A stretch of DNA of 64,000 nt from Bacillota bacterium (GCA_023459875.1 JAEWRY010000008.1:62001-126000); one strand, 5' to 3'; shown: positions 55,413 through 64,000, counted from the stretch's first letter. The notes: generated from the letters alone by a model not told the origin. Numbers and translations are program-made.

Positions 55413-57737
55413 GTGGAGGTTGGAAAAAGCATTTTTCGAGTGGACGCCTACGACAAGGTAACCGGGCGTGCCAAATATACTGACGACTTTCACGAGGGGC
55501 CGGCGCTGATTGCAAAAATTCTGCACAGCACCATCGCCAACGGAAAAGTTCTATCCATGGATATTTCCCAGGCGGCGGCGATCCCCGGCGTCGTGAGGGT
55601 TCTCACCTGCTTCGACGTACCCGACATCCAGTATCCCACGCCGGGCCATCCCTGGTCCACGGACCCTTTACATCAGGATGTGTCCGACCGGAAGCTGCTT
55701 TCGGAACGGGTGCGTATCTATGGGGACGACATCGCGGTTGTGGTGGCGGAGGATTCCGTCGCGGCCGGCCGCGCTCTCGGTCTCATCCGGGTGCAGTACG
55801 AGAAATATCCCGTCTATACCACCCCGGAAGCCGCCATGGCTCCCGAGGCCCTGCCCATTCACGACGAGCACCCCGATAATATTTTAAAGCACACCACCAA
55901 CGAGACCGCCCTCCCTCCCGACTGCGCCTTCGCGAGCGTGGCGGAGGTGCTGGAGAGCGGTGATTATCATCAGGTGAGCGCCCATTACGAAACCCAGCAG
56001 GTGCAGCACTGCCACATCGAGAATCCCATCTCCTACGCCTATATGGAAAAGGGCCGCATTGTGGTCGTCTCCTCCACCCAGATTCCCCATATTGTCAGGC
56101 GGGTCATCGGGCAGGCTCTGGGTATTCCCTGGGGGCAGGTCCGGGTCATCAAGCCCTATATCGGCGGAGGATTCGGCAACAAGCAGGAGGTTTTATACGA
56201 GCCGCTCAACGCCTGGCTCACCACGCAGGTGGGCGGCAGGCTGGTGAAGCTGGACATCACCAGGGAGGAGACCTTCCGGAATACACGTTCCCGCCACGCC
56301 ATTTCCTTCGACGTGAAGGCGGCGGTGAAGGACGACGGACGGCTCATGGCGCGGGAGTGTATCGCCGTCTCCAATCAGGGGGGGTACGCCTCCCACGGCC
56401 ACGCCATCGTCGCCAACGCCATCACCGGTTTCCGCCAGACCTATCTGGACGTACTGGCCCATCGGGGCGAGGCTTACACCGTCTACACAAACCTCGGCGC
56501 CACCGGCGCCATGCGCGGGTATGGAATCCCCCAGGCCGCCTTTGCCAATGAGTGCTTCATGGACGACATCGCCGTGAAATACGGCTTTGATCCCTATGAA
56601 TTCCGGATGAAAAACATCATGCCATTGGGATATAAAGACCCTTTCAACGGAATTACCTGCCACTCCACCGGTCTGCGGGGATGCATGGAAAAGGGCCGGG
56701 AGTTTATCCGCTGGGACGAGCTGCGCAAGGCTTACAAAAACCAGACCGGAAGCCTGCGCCGGGGCGTGGGCATGGCCGTCTTTTCCTATAAAACCGGCGT
56801 TTACCCCATCTCTCTTGAGACCTCCTCCGCCCGCATCATCCTCAACCAGGACGGAACCGTGCAGCTCCACCTGGGCGCCACTGAGATCGGCCAGGGAGGC
56901 GACACCGTCTTTTGCCAGATGGCTGCCGAGGCCATCGGAATCCCCACCGAGGACGTGCACGTAATCTCCACCCAGGACACTGACACCGCCCCCTTCGACA
57001 CCGGCGCTTACGCTTCCCGCCAGACCTATGTGACCGGCAAGGCCATTAAAAAGGCGGGGGAGGAATTCCGCGCAAGGCTCCTCTCTTACGCCGCCGGTAT
57101 GCTGGACCGCCCGGCGGACACTCTGGCGGTGGCGGGCCGGAACATCGCAGACCTCGCTACCGGCGAGGCGCTGCTCTCTCTGGAGAGTCTCGCTATGGAA
57201 GCCTTCTATTCCATCAGCCACAGTGAGCACATCACGGCGGAGGTCACGAACCACTGCACCGACAACACCTTTTCCTTCGGCTGCTGTTTTGCCGAGATCG
57301 AGGTGGATATCCCGGTGGGCAAGGTGCGGGTCCTCCGGCTGGTGAACGTGCACGACTCCGGCAGGCTCATCAATCCCAAGCTTGCGGAAGCCCAGGTGCA
57401 CGGCGGTATGAGCATGGGCCTGGGGTACGCCCTCTCCGAACGGATGCAGTACGACGACAAGGGACAGCTTTTAAACGGCAACTTCCTGGATTATAAAATT
57501 CCCACCGCCATGGACCACCCGGAGCTGACCGCCCTCTTCGTGGAGACCGATGACCCCTCCGGCCCCTTCGGGAACAAGGCGCTGGGTGAGCCGCCCGCCA
57601 TCCCTGTGGCCCCCGCCATCCGCAACGCCCTTCTGTACGCCACCGGCGTGGCGGTGAACACTCTTCCGCTTAATCCCCAGAAGCTGGTGGAGGAATTCAG
57701 TCGCGCCGGTCTCATCTCCCCGTTGGAACAGGCCTAG
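55413..57737 (+). CDS. xdhA: xanthine dehydrogenase-family molybdopterin-binding subunit
   Basis: This subunit of about 774 residues binds the molybdenum cytosine dinucleotide. It begins VGKSIFRVDAYDKVTGRAKYTDDF and shows GGGFGNKQEV, TGAMRGYGIPQ, GATEIGQGGDTVF and a C-terminal ALGEPPAIPVAPAI that carries the presumed catalytic glutamate. The three-gene order Mo-FAD-2Fe-2S follows. GTG 55413 is chosen because CGGAGG lies eight bases before it; GTG 55404 overlaps that site. Xanthine, nicotinate or other N-heterocycles are possible substrates; the active-site residues alone do not decide it. Confidence 0.9.
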   Translation: MEVGKSIFRVDAYDKVTGRAKYTDDFHEGPALIAKILHSTIANGKVLSMDISQAAAIPGVVRVLTCFDVPDIQYPTPGHPWSTDPLHQDVSDRKLLSERVRIYGDDIAVVVAEDSVAAGRALGLIRVQYEKYPVYTTPEAAMAPEALPIHDEHPDNILKHTTNETALPPDCAFASVAEVLESGDYHQVSAHYETQQVQHCHIENPISYAYMEKGRIVVVSSTQIPHIVRRVIGQALGIPWGQVRVIKPYIGGGFGNKQEVLYEPLNAWLTTQVGGRLVKLDITREETFRNTRSRHAISFDVKAAVKDDGRLMARECIAVSNQGGYASHGHAIVANAITGFRQTYLDVLAHRGEAYTVYTNLGATGAMRGYGIPQAAFANECFMDDIAVKYGFDPYEFRMKNIMPLGYKDPFNGITCHSTGLRGCMEKGREFIRWDELRKAYKNQTGSLRRGVGMAVFSYKTGVYPISLETSSARIILNQDGTVQLHLGATEIGQGGDTVFCQMAAEAIGIPTEDVHVISTQDTDTAPFDTGAYASRQTYVTGKAIKKAGEEFRARLLSYAAGMLDRPADTLAVAGRNIADLATGEALLSLESLAMEAFYSISHSEHITAEVTNHCTDNTFSFGCCFAEIEVDIPVGKVRVLRLVNVHDSGRLINPKLAEAQVHGGMSMGLGYALSERMQYDDKGQLLNGNFLDYKIPTAMDHPELTALFVETDDPSGPFGNKALGEPPAIPVAPAIRNALLYATGVAVNTLPLNPQKLVEEFSRAGLISPLEQA

Positions 57738-57750
57738 CCGGAGGTGTAAT

Positions 57751-58629
57751 ATGTACGATATCAAGTCTCTTTACCGGGCAGCCTCGGCGCAGGACGCCGC
57801 CGAGGCCCTGGCCGCCGACCCCGGAGCCGTGCTCATCGCCGGGGGCACCGACATCCTCATCAAAATCCGCGAAGGCTCGCTCGCGGGGTGCAGCCTGGTC
57901 TCCATCCACGGTCTCAAGGACCTGGCCGGCGTGACCCTCTCCCCTGAGGACAGCGTGGAAATCGGGCCGCTCACCACCTTCCGGGGCGTAACTACCAGCG
58001 AAATCATAAAATCCGCCGTGTCCGTGCTGGGCGAAGCCGCCGACATGGCCGGCGGGCCTCAGCTCAGAGCCCAGGGGACCATCGGCGGAAACGTCTGCAA
58101 CGGGATCACCTCGGCGGATACCGCCTCCACCCTGCTCGCGCTGGACGCCGTGCTCAGGGCGCAGGGACCCGGCGGCGTGCGGGAAATCCCCATTTCCCAG
58201 TGGTACAAGGGCGTGGGCAAGGTCGCCCTGGCCCACGATGAGGTGCTCCTCAAAATCATCATCCCCAGGAGCCATTACGAGGGCTTCTCGGGCCACTATA
58301 TCAAATACGCCCAGAGAAACGCCATGGACATCGCCACTCTGGGCATTTCCTGCCTGGTCAAATTGTCGGAGGATAAAAAAACCGTCCTGGAGCTGAAGCT
58401 GGCCTTCGGCGTGGCGGCGCCGGTCCCCACCCGGGCAAAAAACACCGAGGCGGAGCTTCGGAATGTACCTCTGGGGGTGGCACTGGAGCGCATTGGGGCA
58501 CTGGCGCTCACCGACGTGAACCCCCGCAGCAGCTGGCGGGCCTCCAAAGACTTCCGTCTCCAGCTGACGCGCGAACTCTCGGCGCGGGCGCTTCTTGAGG
58601 CGGCCCGGAAAGGAGGCGCAGAGCTATGA
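57751..58629 (+). CDS. xdhB: xanthine dehydrogenase-family FAD-binding subunit
   Basis: This 292-residue flavoprotein subunit has FAD-binding segments AGGTDILIKIREG (about residues 30-42) and AQGTIGGNVCNGITSADTASTLLALDA (about 107-133). The C-terminal CO dehydrogenase flavoprotein-type domain follows (HYIKYAQRNAMDIATLGISCLVKL). It passes electrons from the iron-sulfur subunit to NAD or another acceptor. CCGGAGGTG precedes ATG 57751, 13 bases after xdhA. It overlaps xdhC by four bases. Confidence 0.94.
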   Translation: MYDIKSLYRAASAQDAAEALAADPGAVLIAGGTDILIKIREGSLAGCSLVSIHGLKDLAGVTLSPEDSVEIGPLTTFRGVTTSEIIKSAVSVLGEAADMAGGPQLRAQGTIGGNVCNGITSADTASTLLALDAVLRAQGPGGVREIPISQWYKGVGKVALAHDEVLLKIIIPRSHYEGFSGHYIKYAQRNAMDIATLGISCLVKLSEDKKTVLELKLAFGVAAPVPTRAKNTEAELRNVPLGVALERIGALALTDVNPRSSWRASKDFRLQLTRELSARALLEAARKGGAEL

Positions 58630-59123
58630 TGGAGATTCTTCACTGCACCGTAAACGGCAAGAGCGTCGAGGTGGGCTATGACCCCCGCGAGTCCCTGGCC
58701 GATACCCTGCGGGAGCGTCTCTTCCTCTCCAGCGTCAAAAAGGGCTGCGAGGTGGGCGAGTGCGGCGCGTGCACCGTTCTGGTGGACGGCGCGGCTATCG
58801 ACTCGTGTATTTACCTTGCCGCGTGGGCGGAGGGGCGCTCCATTCTCACCGTGGAGGGCCTTCAGCTCCCCGGCGGCGAGCTTACTGCCATCCAGCGCGC
58901 TTTTATCGAGGAGGCCGCCGTTCAGTGCGGCTTCTGCACCCCCGGCATCATCATGTCGGCGGTGGAGATCGTTGGCAGCGGGAAACGCTACACCCGGGAC
59001 GAGCTCCGAAAGCTCATTTCCGGCCACCTGTGCCGCTGCACCGGCTACCAGAACATTTTAAACGCCGTGGAGCGGGCGGTCAGCGAAACGCACACTTTCC
59101 TTGAAAAGAGCGACGTCCGCTAA
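58626..59123 (+). CDS. xdhC: xanthine dehydrogenase-family 2Fe-2S subunit
   Basis: This 165-residue subunit carries two 2Fe-2S clusters: GCEVGECGACTVLVDG in the plant ferredoxin-like half, then CGFCTPGIIM and GHLCRCTGYQNI in the helical half. Length is normal for the family. GGAGG nine bases upstream supports ATG 58626; ATG 58629 follows immediately. With xdhA and xdhB it makes the full heterotrimer. The fused hydroxylase at 653-3208 carries a similar domain on the same chain as its Mo domain. Confidence 0.95.
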   Translation: MMEILHCTVNGKSVEVGYDPRESLADTLRERLFLSSVKKGCEVGECGACTVLVDGAAIDSCIYLAAWAEGRSILTVEGLQLPGGELTAIQRAFIEEAAVQCGFCTPGIIMSAVEIVGSGKRYTRDELRKLISGHLCRCTGYQNILNAVERAVSETHTFLEKSDVR

Positions 59124-59190
59124 AACTGCGGCAGTTATTTACGCCAAAGAATTCCGGGCCTTCTGTGAGGAGGCCGGAAAGGGGTACGAC

Positions 59191-60051
59191 ATGGAAGAAG
59201 CGACTGCATTAAAGGAAGAAATCAATAAATACTGTCTGGATCAGGGCGCGGACATCGTCGGCTTTGCACCCGTGGAGCGCTGGGACGAAATGAACGAGGT
59301 GCCTCCCGATTTCAGGCCCAGAGGTCTGTGGGAGCCTGCCCGGACCGTCATCGTGGCGGGTATATCCATGCCCCTTCCCATTGTTGAAACAACCCCCTCC
59401 TATCTGCACAAGGAGACCTACGACGCGGCCAACCGGTTTCTGGACGGGCTGGCCTTCAACCTGGTGCGCTATCTGAACCGCAAGGGCCATCCCGCGTTCT
59501 TTTTTACCCGGGACGGGTTTGCGAGCCTCCGGCTCCTGAAGGAGCGGCCAAAGGCGCCCTTCAGCCACGTGATGGCCGCGAAATACGCGGGGCTGGGAAC
59601 GGTAGGGCTGAACCACTGCCTGCTGACCCCCGAGTTCGGGCCGCGGGTGCGGTTCGTCTCCGTTTTCACTTCCACCGTGCTTCCGCCCGACCGCATGATC
59701 GAAAAGGATCTGTGCATTAAGTGCGGCGCGTGCGTGAAGTGCTGTCCGGCCCACGCCCTGGCGGAGGTCCCCGGCGAAATTATCGGCAGCTACGATCTCA
59801 ATGCCTGCATCGACTACCACATTAAGCTCAACGACTACAGAACCCCTCCCTGCGGAATCTGCACCAAGGTTTGCCCCATCGGGAAGGACCGTTTATTGTA
59901 TAAACAGCCGGGTATTATGAAAAAGTATCTGAACGAAGCGGAGGCTCTGGAGAAGGACCCCGCCGACCCTGTCTATAAAACCTGGACCCAGGTGCGCAAA
60001 TACGGCGCCTGGAACAAGGATTACCCAAAGGACGGCATCAAAGAAAAGTAA
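59191..60051 (+). CDS. 4Fe-4S ferredoxin-type protein, epoxyqueuosine reductase (QueG)-like
   Basis: This protein of about 286 residues has an N-terminal QueG-like domain (GADIVGFAPVERWDEMNEVPPDFRP ... RTVIVAGISMPLP ... AAKYAGLGTVGLNHCLLTPEFGPRVRFVSVFT) and two cysteine sets, CIKCGACVKCCPAHAL and CGICTKVCPIGKD. True QueG has a cobalamin-binding region and the segment ISYLTIE; that segment is not seen here. A redox role beside the hydroxylase is as likely as tRNA modification. The frame is open to 59101 within xdhC; ATG 59191 has AAAGGGG. It probably belongs to the xdh transcript. Confidence 0.78.
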   Translation: MEEATALKEEINKYCLDQGADIVGFAPVERWDEMNEVPPDFRPRGLWEPARTVIVAGISMPLPIVETTPSYLHKETYDAANRFLDGLAFNLVRYLNRKGHPAFFFTRDGFASLRLLKERPKAPFSHVMAAKYAGLGTVGLNHCLLTPEFGPRVRFVSVFTSTVLPPDRMIEKDLCIKCGACVKCCPAHALAEVPGEIIGSYDLNACIDYHIKLNDYRTPPCGICTKVCPIGKDRLLYKQPGIMKKYLNEAEALEKDPADPVYKTWTQVRKYGAWNKDYPKDGIKEK

Positions 60052-60109
60052 AGGGGAGATCACTACGGGTATCGACAATCTGGAACAATTCGCGGCGCGG
60101 TTCGGGGCT

Positions 60110-60799
60110 TTGCTGGGTGAGAATCCGGAGCTGAACCAAATACTCCGCGACGGCAGAGAGCTGCTCGGCGAGCTGGTGAGCAAGACCGACTGGTACAGGG
60201 ATATTCTCTCGCGGCTGGTGCTGGACGAGGCCTTTCTCGCCTCCCAGCGGCAGTCCATTGACCCCAACGACATCCAGATTTATTTCAGCCCCGACAAGGC
60301 GTTTTCCGTACGGGCCTTCATCTGGGAACCGGAGGTCAAATACCCCATCCACGACCATGGGGCGTGGGGGATCGTGGGCGCTTTCATCAACGATGTGAAT
60401 GAAAAAAAATATATGCGCCTTGACGACGGTTCCAGGGCGAATTACGCCCAGGTTAAAATGATCTCCGACGTTGTTCTGAAACCCGGGGAGACCACCTGCG
60501 TTTTGCCCGAAAACCGGGGGATTCATGAAATGAAGGCTATGAACGGGCGCACGTCCGTCTCCATTCATGTATACGGCCAGGCGGTTCGCAAGGGCTTTAT
60601 CTATAATTACGACCCCAATGACAACACCCTTTCCCGTGTCTACGCCCCTTCGTACACGAAAAAGGTGCTGGCAATCAAGGCGCTGGGTTCGGTGAGCGCG
60701 CCTTGGGCCGAGGAAATCCTGGCCTGCGCTGAGAAAGCCGACAACCCGGAATATATCAAAAGAGAATGCCGCTTGTCCCTCGGGAGACCGAAATGCTAG
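60110..60799 (+). CDS. cysteine dioxygenase-like cupin protein
   Basis: This protein of about 229 residues or a little more has the cupin motif IHDHGAWGIVGAFINDV and, further on, PENRGIHEMKAMNGRTSVSIHVYG. This is the fold of cysteine dioxygenase and related metal enzymes (COG5553 type). The start is doubtful. TTG 60110 has no good ribosome site. The coding pattern continues upstream (GIDNLEQFAARFGALLGEN), where AGGGGAG at 60052-60058 sits six bases before an ACG codon at 60065; no ATG, GTG or TTG exists in that stretch. It follows the QueG-like gene by at most 58 bases. The substrate is unknown. Confidence 0.78.
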   Translation: MLGENPELNQILRDGRELLGELVSKTDWYRDILSRLVLDEAFLASQRQSIDPNDIQIYFSPDKAFSVRAFIWEPEVKYPIHDHGAWGIVGAFINDVNEKKYMRLDDGSRANYAQVKMISDVVLKPGETTCVLPENRGIHEMKAMNGRTSVSIHVYGQAVRKGFIYNYDPNDNTLSRVYAPSYTKKVLAIKALGSVSAPWAEEILACAEKADNPEYIKRECRLSLGRPKC

Positions 60800-60844
60800 G
60801 CTCAATTTTTCCTGCTGGCAAACCTAAAATAGGGTGTTGATTTA

Positions 60845-61330
60845 TTGGACGTTTTACAATGGCTTACGGGAACAGAGGCTGGAAAGCTCGTTTTCACCGT
60901 TCTTGTCTCTATGATCCCGGTCGTTGAGCTCCGGGGCGCTATCCCATTCGGGGTAGGTCTCGGCCTCAACCACTGGGCGGCTTTTCTGGCCGGCGTGGCT
61001 GGAAATATGATCCCTGTCCCTTTCATCATCGTCTATATCCGCCGACTTTTTAAATGGATGCGCGATCGATTTCCCCGGATGGACAATCTGATCAGCCGCC
61101 TGGAGGACCGCGCCCATCTGAAGGGAGAGGCGGTAAAACGTTACGGATATTGGGGCCTTCTTATTTTCGTGGCCATCCCCCTCCCCGGCACCGGAGCGTG
61201 GACCGGGGCGCTGGTCGCCGCATTTCTGGATATGCGCCTCACCAGGGCCTTTCCCGCCATCTTCTGGGGCGTGGTGCTGGCCGGGTTTATCGTGACCGGA
61301 ATCACTTACGGATTTTCTATTTTCCTGTAA
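60845..61330 (+). CDS. small multidrug export family protein (COG2426/PF06695)
   Basis: This 161-residue membrane protein has about four hydrophobic segments. FTVLVSMIPVVELRGAIPFGVGLGL and YGYWGLLIFVAIPLPGTGAWTGALVAAFLDM are the conserved duplicated motifs of the family named small multi-drug export protein. The name rests on weak functional data. The start is TTG 60845 with TAGGGTG about ten bases before. It lies 45 bases after the cupin gene and may be the last gene of the xdh transcript. Confidence 0.85.
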   Translation: MDVLQWLTGTEAGKLVFTVLVSMIPVVELRGAIPFGVGLGLNHWAAFLAGVAGNMIPVPFIIVYIRRLFKWMRDRFPRMDNLISRLEDRAHLKGEAVKRYGYWGLLIFVAIPLPGTGAWTGALVAAFLDMRLTRAFPAIFWGVVLAGFIVTGITYGFSIFL

Positions 61331-61384
61331 CAGCGCGACAAATCAGCACGCCGGCGCATAGAATGCCGCGGAGGTGCTGTTTTT

Positions 61385-61762
61385 GTGAATGGAATTCTTG
61401 AAATTATCGGGGCGCTGTTTGTGGCGGGCGGACTGCTTGCGCTTGGGTGGCTTATTTTCGGCAGACTGCTTACCCCCGAACTGGACCGGACGGCGCCGGT
61501 CTTTGCCGTGGTACCCGCCAGGGGCGGCGGTGAACTGCTGGAATACACGGTAAACGGTCTTTCCTGGATGCGGGAATGCAAATGCCAGACCTGCGCCATC
61601 CTCATCCTGGATCTGGGACTGGACGAGAAAGGCCGGGCTCTTGCCCAGGCGCTCAGGCGCAGGACGCCGGGGCTCGTGCTCTGCACCCCGGAAACGCTGT
61701 GCCAATACATACAAGGAGAACTGGAACAGGATGGATGCACCCGCTTCCAAAAACCACATTGA
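61385..61762 (+). CDS. membrane-anchored hypothetical protein (125 aa) upstream of recD2
   Basis: I do not recognise a named family. The 125-residue protein has one N-terminal membrane segment (ILEIIGALFVAGGLLALGWLIFG, residues about 4-26) and a small cytosolic domain with CKCQTCAILILDLGLDEKGRALAQALRRRTPGLVLCTPETL. It starts at GTG 61385, with GCGGAGGTG upstream. Its last 32 bases overlap the recD2 start in another frame, so the two are coupled. The CxCxxC cysteines could bind a metal. Confidence 0.7.
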   Translation: MNGILEIIGALFVAGGLLALGWLIFGRLLTPELDRTAPVFAVVPARGGGELLEYTVNGLSWMRECKCQTCAILILDLGLDEKGRALAQALRRRTPGLVLCTPETLCQYIQGELEQDGCTRFQKPH

Positions 61763-63950
61763 AGGCACTGTTCTTTCCGTTATCTTCCGCAATGAGGAAA
61801 ACGGCTACACCGTACTGCGTCTGGAAAACGACACGGGTGAACTCACGGCGGTGGGCTGCCTGCCCGGCGTCGCACCCGGCGAGGGACTATCCGCCTCGGG
61901 CGCATGGAGCCGGCATTCCGATTACGGCGAGCAGTTCAAAATCGAGTCCGCGGAGCGAAAGCGCCCCTCGGGGGAGAAAGCGGTCTTCGAATACCTGGCT
62001 TCCGGAGCTGTCCGCGGTGTCGGTATGGCTACCGCCCGGAGGCTAGTGGATGTCTTCGGCGACGAGGTGCTCACCGTTCTGGAGGAGACGCCGGAACAGC
62101 TCACCAAAATAAAAGGAATCACCCGCAAGCGGGCGCTTGCCATCGGGGAGGCATACCGGCTCCAGATGGGAATGCGCCTTCTTCTGGATTTTCTGGCGGA
62201 GCACGGCTTGTCCGCCCAGCTTGCCATGCCCTTATACCGCAGATTCGGCGGGCATGCGCTGGACGCGGTGCAAAACGACCCCTATCTCCTGGTGGAGGGA
62301 GAAGGCGGAGTGGATTTTTCGGTGGCCGACGCTCTGGCTATCTCCCTGGGCCGGGAGGCGGACGATCCCCAGCGGCTGGAGGCCGCCCTGCTCTTCGAGC
62401 TCTCTCACAATCTGAATAACGGTCATACGTTCCTGCCCCGGCGCAAACTGCTGGCCGCAACGGCCAATCTCCTAACCCTGTCCGCCGATCCTTTGGAGGA
62501 TGCCCTTGACATTCTGATCGAACGGGGCGAGGTGGTGGAGGAAGAAATCGCCGGGGAACAGGCCTGTTATCTTTTCTATCTCCATGAATGCGAATGTTAC
62601 GTGGCCGCCCGTCTGGAGGAAATGTGCCGGGAGGAGCTCCTTCCGCCCAGGAATCTGGCGGGGCTTATCGATTCCATCGAGCGGGAGCAGGCCATCACCT
62701 ATGCTCCCCTGCAGCGCTCGGCGGTGGAGATGGCGGCCAGGCGCCAGGTAATGCTCCTCACAGGCGGCCCCGGAACGGGAAAAACCACCTCTCTGAGGGG
62801 CGTCCTTGCCCTTCTGGAATCTCTTGGCCTTAATACGTCGCTGGCGGCGCCCACCGGGCGCGCCGCAAAAAAACTGGGCGAAACCTGCGGCGCCGAGGCA
62901 TATACCATTCACCGATTGCTTGAGACCCGGTTCGACGCGAAGGAGGGCATCCTCGTCTTCGCCCATAATCAGGATGATCCTCTTAAGGTGGACGCCGTTA
63001 TTGTGGACGAGGTATCCATGGTGGATATCGTGCTTATGCGGGCGCTGCTCGCCGCCCTTCCCGGCGACTGCCGCCTTATTCTGGTGGGAGACCCCGACCA
63101 GCTTCCGTCGGTGGGACCGGGAAACCTGCTCTCCGACCTTATCCGCAGCGAAGCTATCCCCACCGTGCGCCTCACGGAAATCTTCCGCCAGGCGGCGATG
63201 AGCGCCATTGTGCGCAATGCCCACGGGGTGAACCGTGGGGAGTGCCCCAGCCTTGCAAACGAACAGGGGGATTTCTTTTTTCTTCGCCGGGGCGATGCGG
63301 AACGGACCGTCCAGACCATCGTGGAGCTGTGTAAAACCCGGCTTCCCGAAAAAATGGGCATACCTTCAAGCCAGATTCAAGTTCTCTCCCCCACCCGCAA
63401 AAACAAAACCGGCACCGCGTCCCTGGGCTGCATCCTCCAGGCGGCGCTCAACCCGCCCGGGGAGGGAAAGAACGAGTGCGTCTTTGGCAACGGGATATTC
63501 CGGGTGGGCGACCGGGTCATGCAGATTAAAAACAACTACGACGCCCTTTGGACGGAAAAGGGCGGTTCAGATGCCGGCATGGGCATCTTCAACGGAGATA
63601 TCGGCCAGATCACCGACATGGCCCCCCGGGGGGAAACCGTTACTGTGGATTTCGACGGGCGGCTCGTGGAATACACGCCGGATATGCTGGGCGAGCTAGA
63701 GCTGGCCTACGCTATCACGGTGCACAAGGCCCAGGGCAGCGAGTACCGGGCGGTCATCCTGGCCGCGCTGGACGGCGCGCCGATGCTCCTTACCCGCAGA
63801 GTCCTCTATACTGCCATCACCCGGGCGCGGGAACTTTTTATTATCGTGGGAAATGATCAGATGGTCGCCCAAATGGCCGCCAACGACCGCCCCAACCGCC
63901 GATACTCCGCGCTCCGGGCGCGGCTCGCTGGCGATAGTCCCCCAAAATAG
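61731..63950 (+). CDS. recD2: RecD2-type ATP-dependent DNA helicase
   Basis: This superfamily 1B helicase of about 739 residues is of the RecD2 (RecD/TraA) type found in bacteria without RecBC. An N-terminal OB-like region (IEGTVLSVIFRNEENGYTVLRLEN) and helix-hairpin-helix (IKGITRKRALAIG) precede the motor. The motor has Walker A LLTGGPGTGKTTSLRGVL, Walker B VIVDEVSMVD, VGDPDQLPSVGPGNLL and the SH3-like end with YAITVHKAQGSEYRAVI and LYTAITRARELFIIVG. ATG 61731 is preceded by AAGGAG at some distance and ACAGG close by. It overlaps the preceding small gene. The last 50 bases of the window after it show nothing. Confidence 0.95.
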   Translation: MDAPASKNHIEGTVLSVIFRNEENGYTVLRLENDTGELTAVGCLPGVAPGEGLSASGAWSRHSDYGEQFKIESAERKRPSGEKAVFEYLASGAVRGVGMATARRLVDVFGDEVLTVLEETPEQLTKIKGITRKRALAIGEAYRLQMGMRLLLDFLAEHGLSAQLAMPLYRRFGGHALDAVQNDPYLLVEGEGGVDFSVADALAISLGREADDPQRLEAALLFELSHNLNNGHTFLPRRKLLAATANLLTLSADPLEDALDILIERGEVVEEEIAGEQACYLFYLHECECYVAARLEEMCREELLPPRNLAGLIDSIEREQAITYAPLQRSAVEMAARRQVMLLTGGPGTGKTTSLRGVLALLESLGLNTSLAAPTGRAAKKLGETCGAEAYTIHRLLETRFDAKEGILVFAHNQDDPLKVDAVIVDEVSMVDIVLMRALLAALPGDCRLILVGDPDQLPSVGPGNLLSDLIRSEAIPTVRLTEIFRQAAMSAIVRNAHGVNRGECPSLANEQGDFFFLRRGDAERTVQTIVELCKTRLPEKMGIPSSQIQVLSPTRKNKTGTASLGCILQAALNPPGEGKNECVFGNGIFRVGDRVMQIKNNYDALWTEKGGSDAGMGIFNGDIGQITDMAPRGETVTVDFDGRLVEYTPDMLGELELAYAITVHKAQGSEYRAVILAALDGAPMLLTRRVLYTAITRARELFIIVGNDQMVAQMAANDRPNRRYSALRARLAGDSPPK

Positions 63951-64000
63951 TGTGAACTCATCCAAAGCCATCCGTTACAGCCACTCATATATTATAAATG

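Overview
The window looks like chromosome from an anaerobic, endospore-forming Firmicute with a high-GC genome, most likely of the Oscillospiraceae type (gut Clostridia related to Flavonifractor or Intestinimonas). That placement is inferred from protein resemblance and base composition. The evidence is SpoIIID and SpoVB homologues, strong AGGAGG-type ribosome binding sites, several TTG/GTG starts, a CIRCE heat-shock operator, hybrid cluster protein, crotonase plus 3-hydroxybutyryl-CoA dehydrogenase, and molybdenum hydroxylases. I see no rRNA, tRNA, CRISPR array, prophage or transposase.

Layout. 1-3208: the end of a ygfK-type gene and a fused 2Fe-2S/molybdopterin hydroxylase. 3476-5817: hcp divergent from a Crp/Fnr-type regulator, with a perfect palindrome between them. 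5881-14473: mainly minus-strand housekeeping genes (small protein, permease, argS, DUF1934 gene, htpG, C_GCAxxG_C_C protein, recG). 14816-18244: pyruvate carboxylase. 18951-23268: a plus-strand operon fixC-fixX-menA-menG-polyprenyl synthase, which would pass flavoprotein electrons to menaquinone and make the last part of that quinone. 23416-28319: minus-strand gltX-mutY-tdk-radical SAM-M23 peptidase. 28495-32613: trpS and a cell-envelope GlcNAc-1-P transferase/epimerase pair. 32855-42053: pyrG, spoIIID, pyrE, radC and uvrB-flavoprotein-uvrA. 42240-46478: DUF554 protein, spoVB-like gene and a GntR-controlled ABC transporter. 46776-48470: crt-hbd of the butyrate pathway. 48698-49459: a low-GC lipoprotein-like gene.

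49805-59123 is a purine/hydantoin-type catabolic island. A minus-strand operon (YheO-like regulator, PLP enzyme, threonine synthase-like PLP enzyme, dihydropyrimidinase/hydantoinase, MocA-like cytidylyltransferase) diverges from a plus-strand three-subunit molybdenum hydroxylase (Mo, FAD and 2Fe-2S subunits). It is followed by a ferredoxin-type QueG-like protein, a cupin, a small export protein and recD2. With ygfK and the fused hydroxylase at the left end, the window carries two separate parts of the kind of gene set that gut anaerobes use to degrade purines and related heterocycles.

The most unusual non-coding signal is the set of intergenic regions packed with consecutive, perfect but mutually unrelated hairpins (3240-3472, 18257-18557) and dispersed or tandem repeats (32626-32849, 42074-42234). 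They go well beyond what simple terminators explain.
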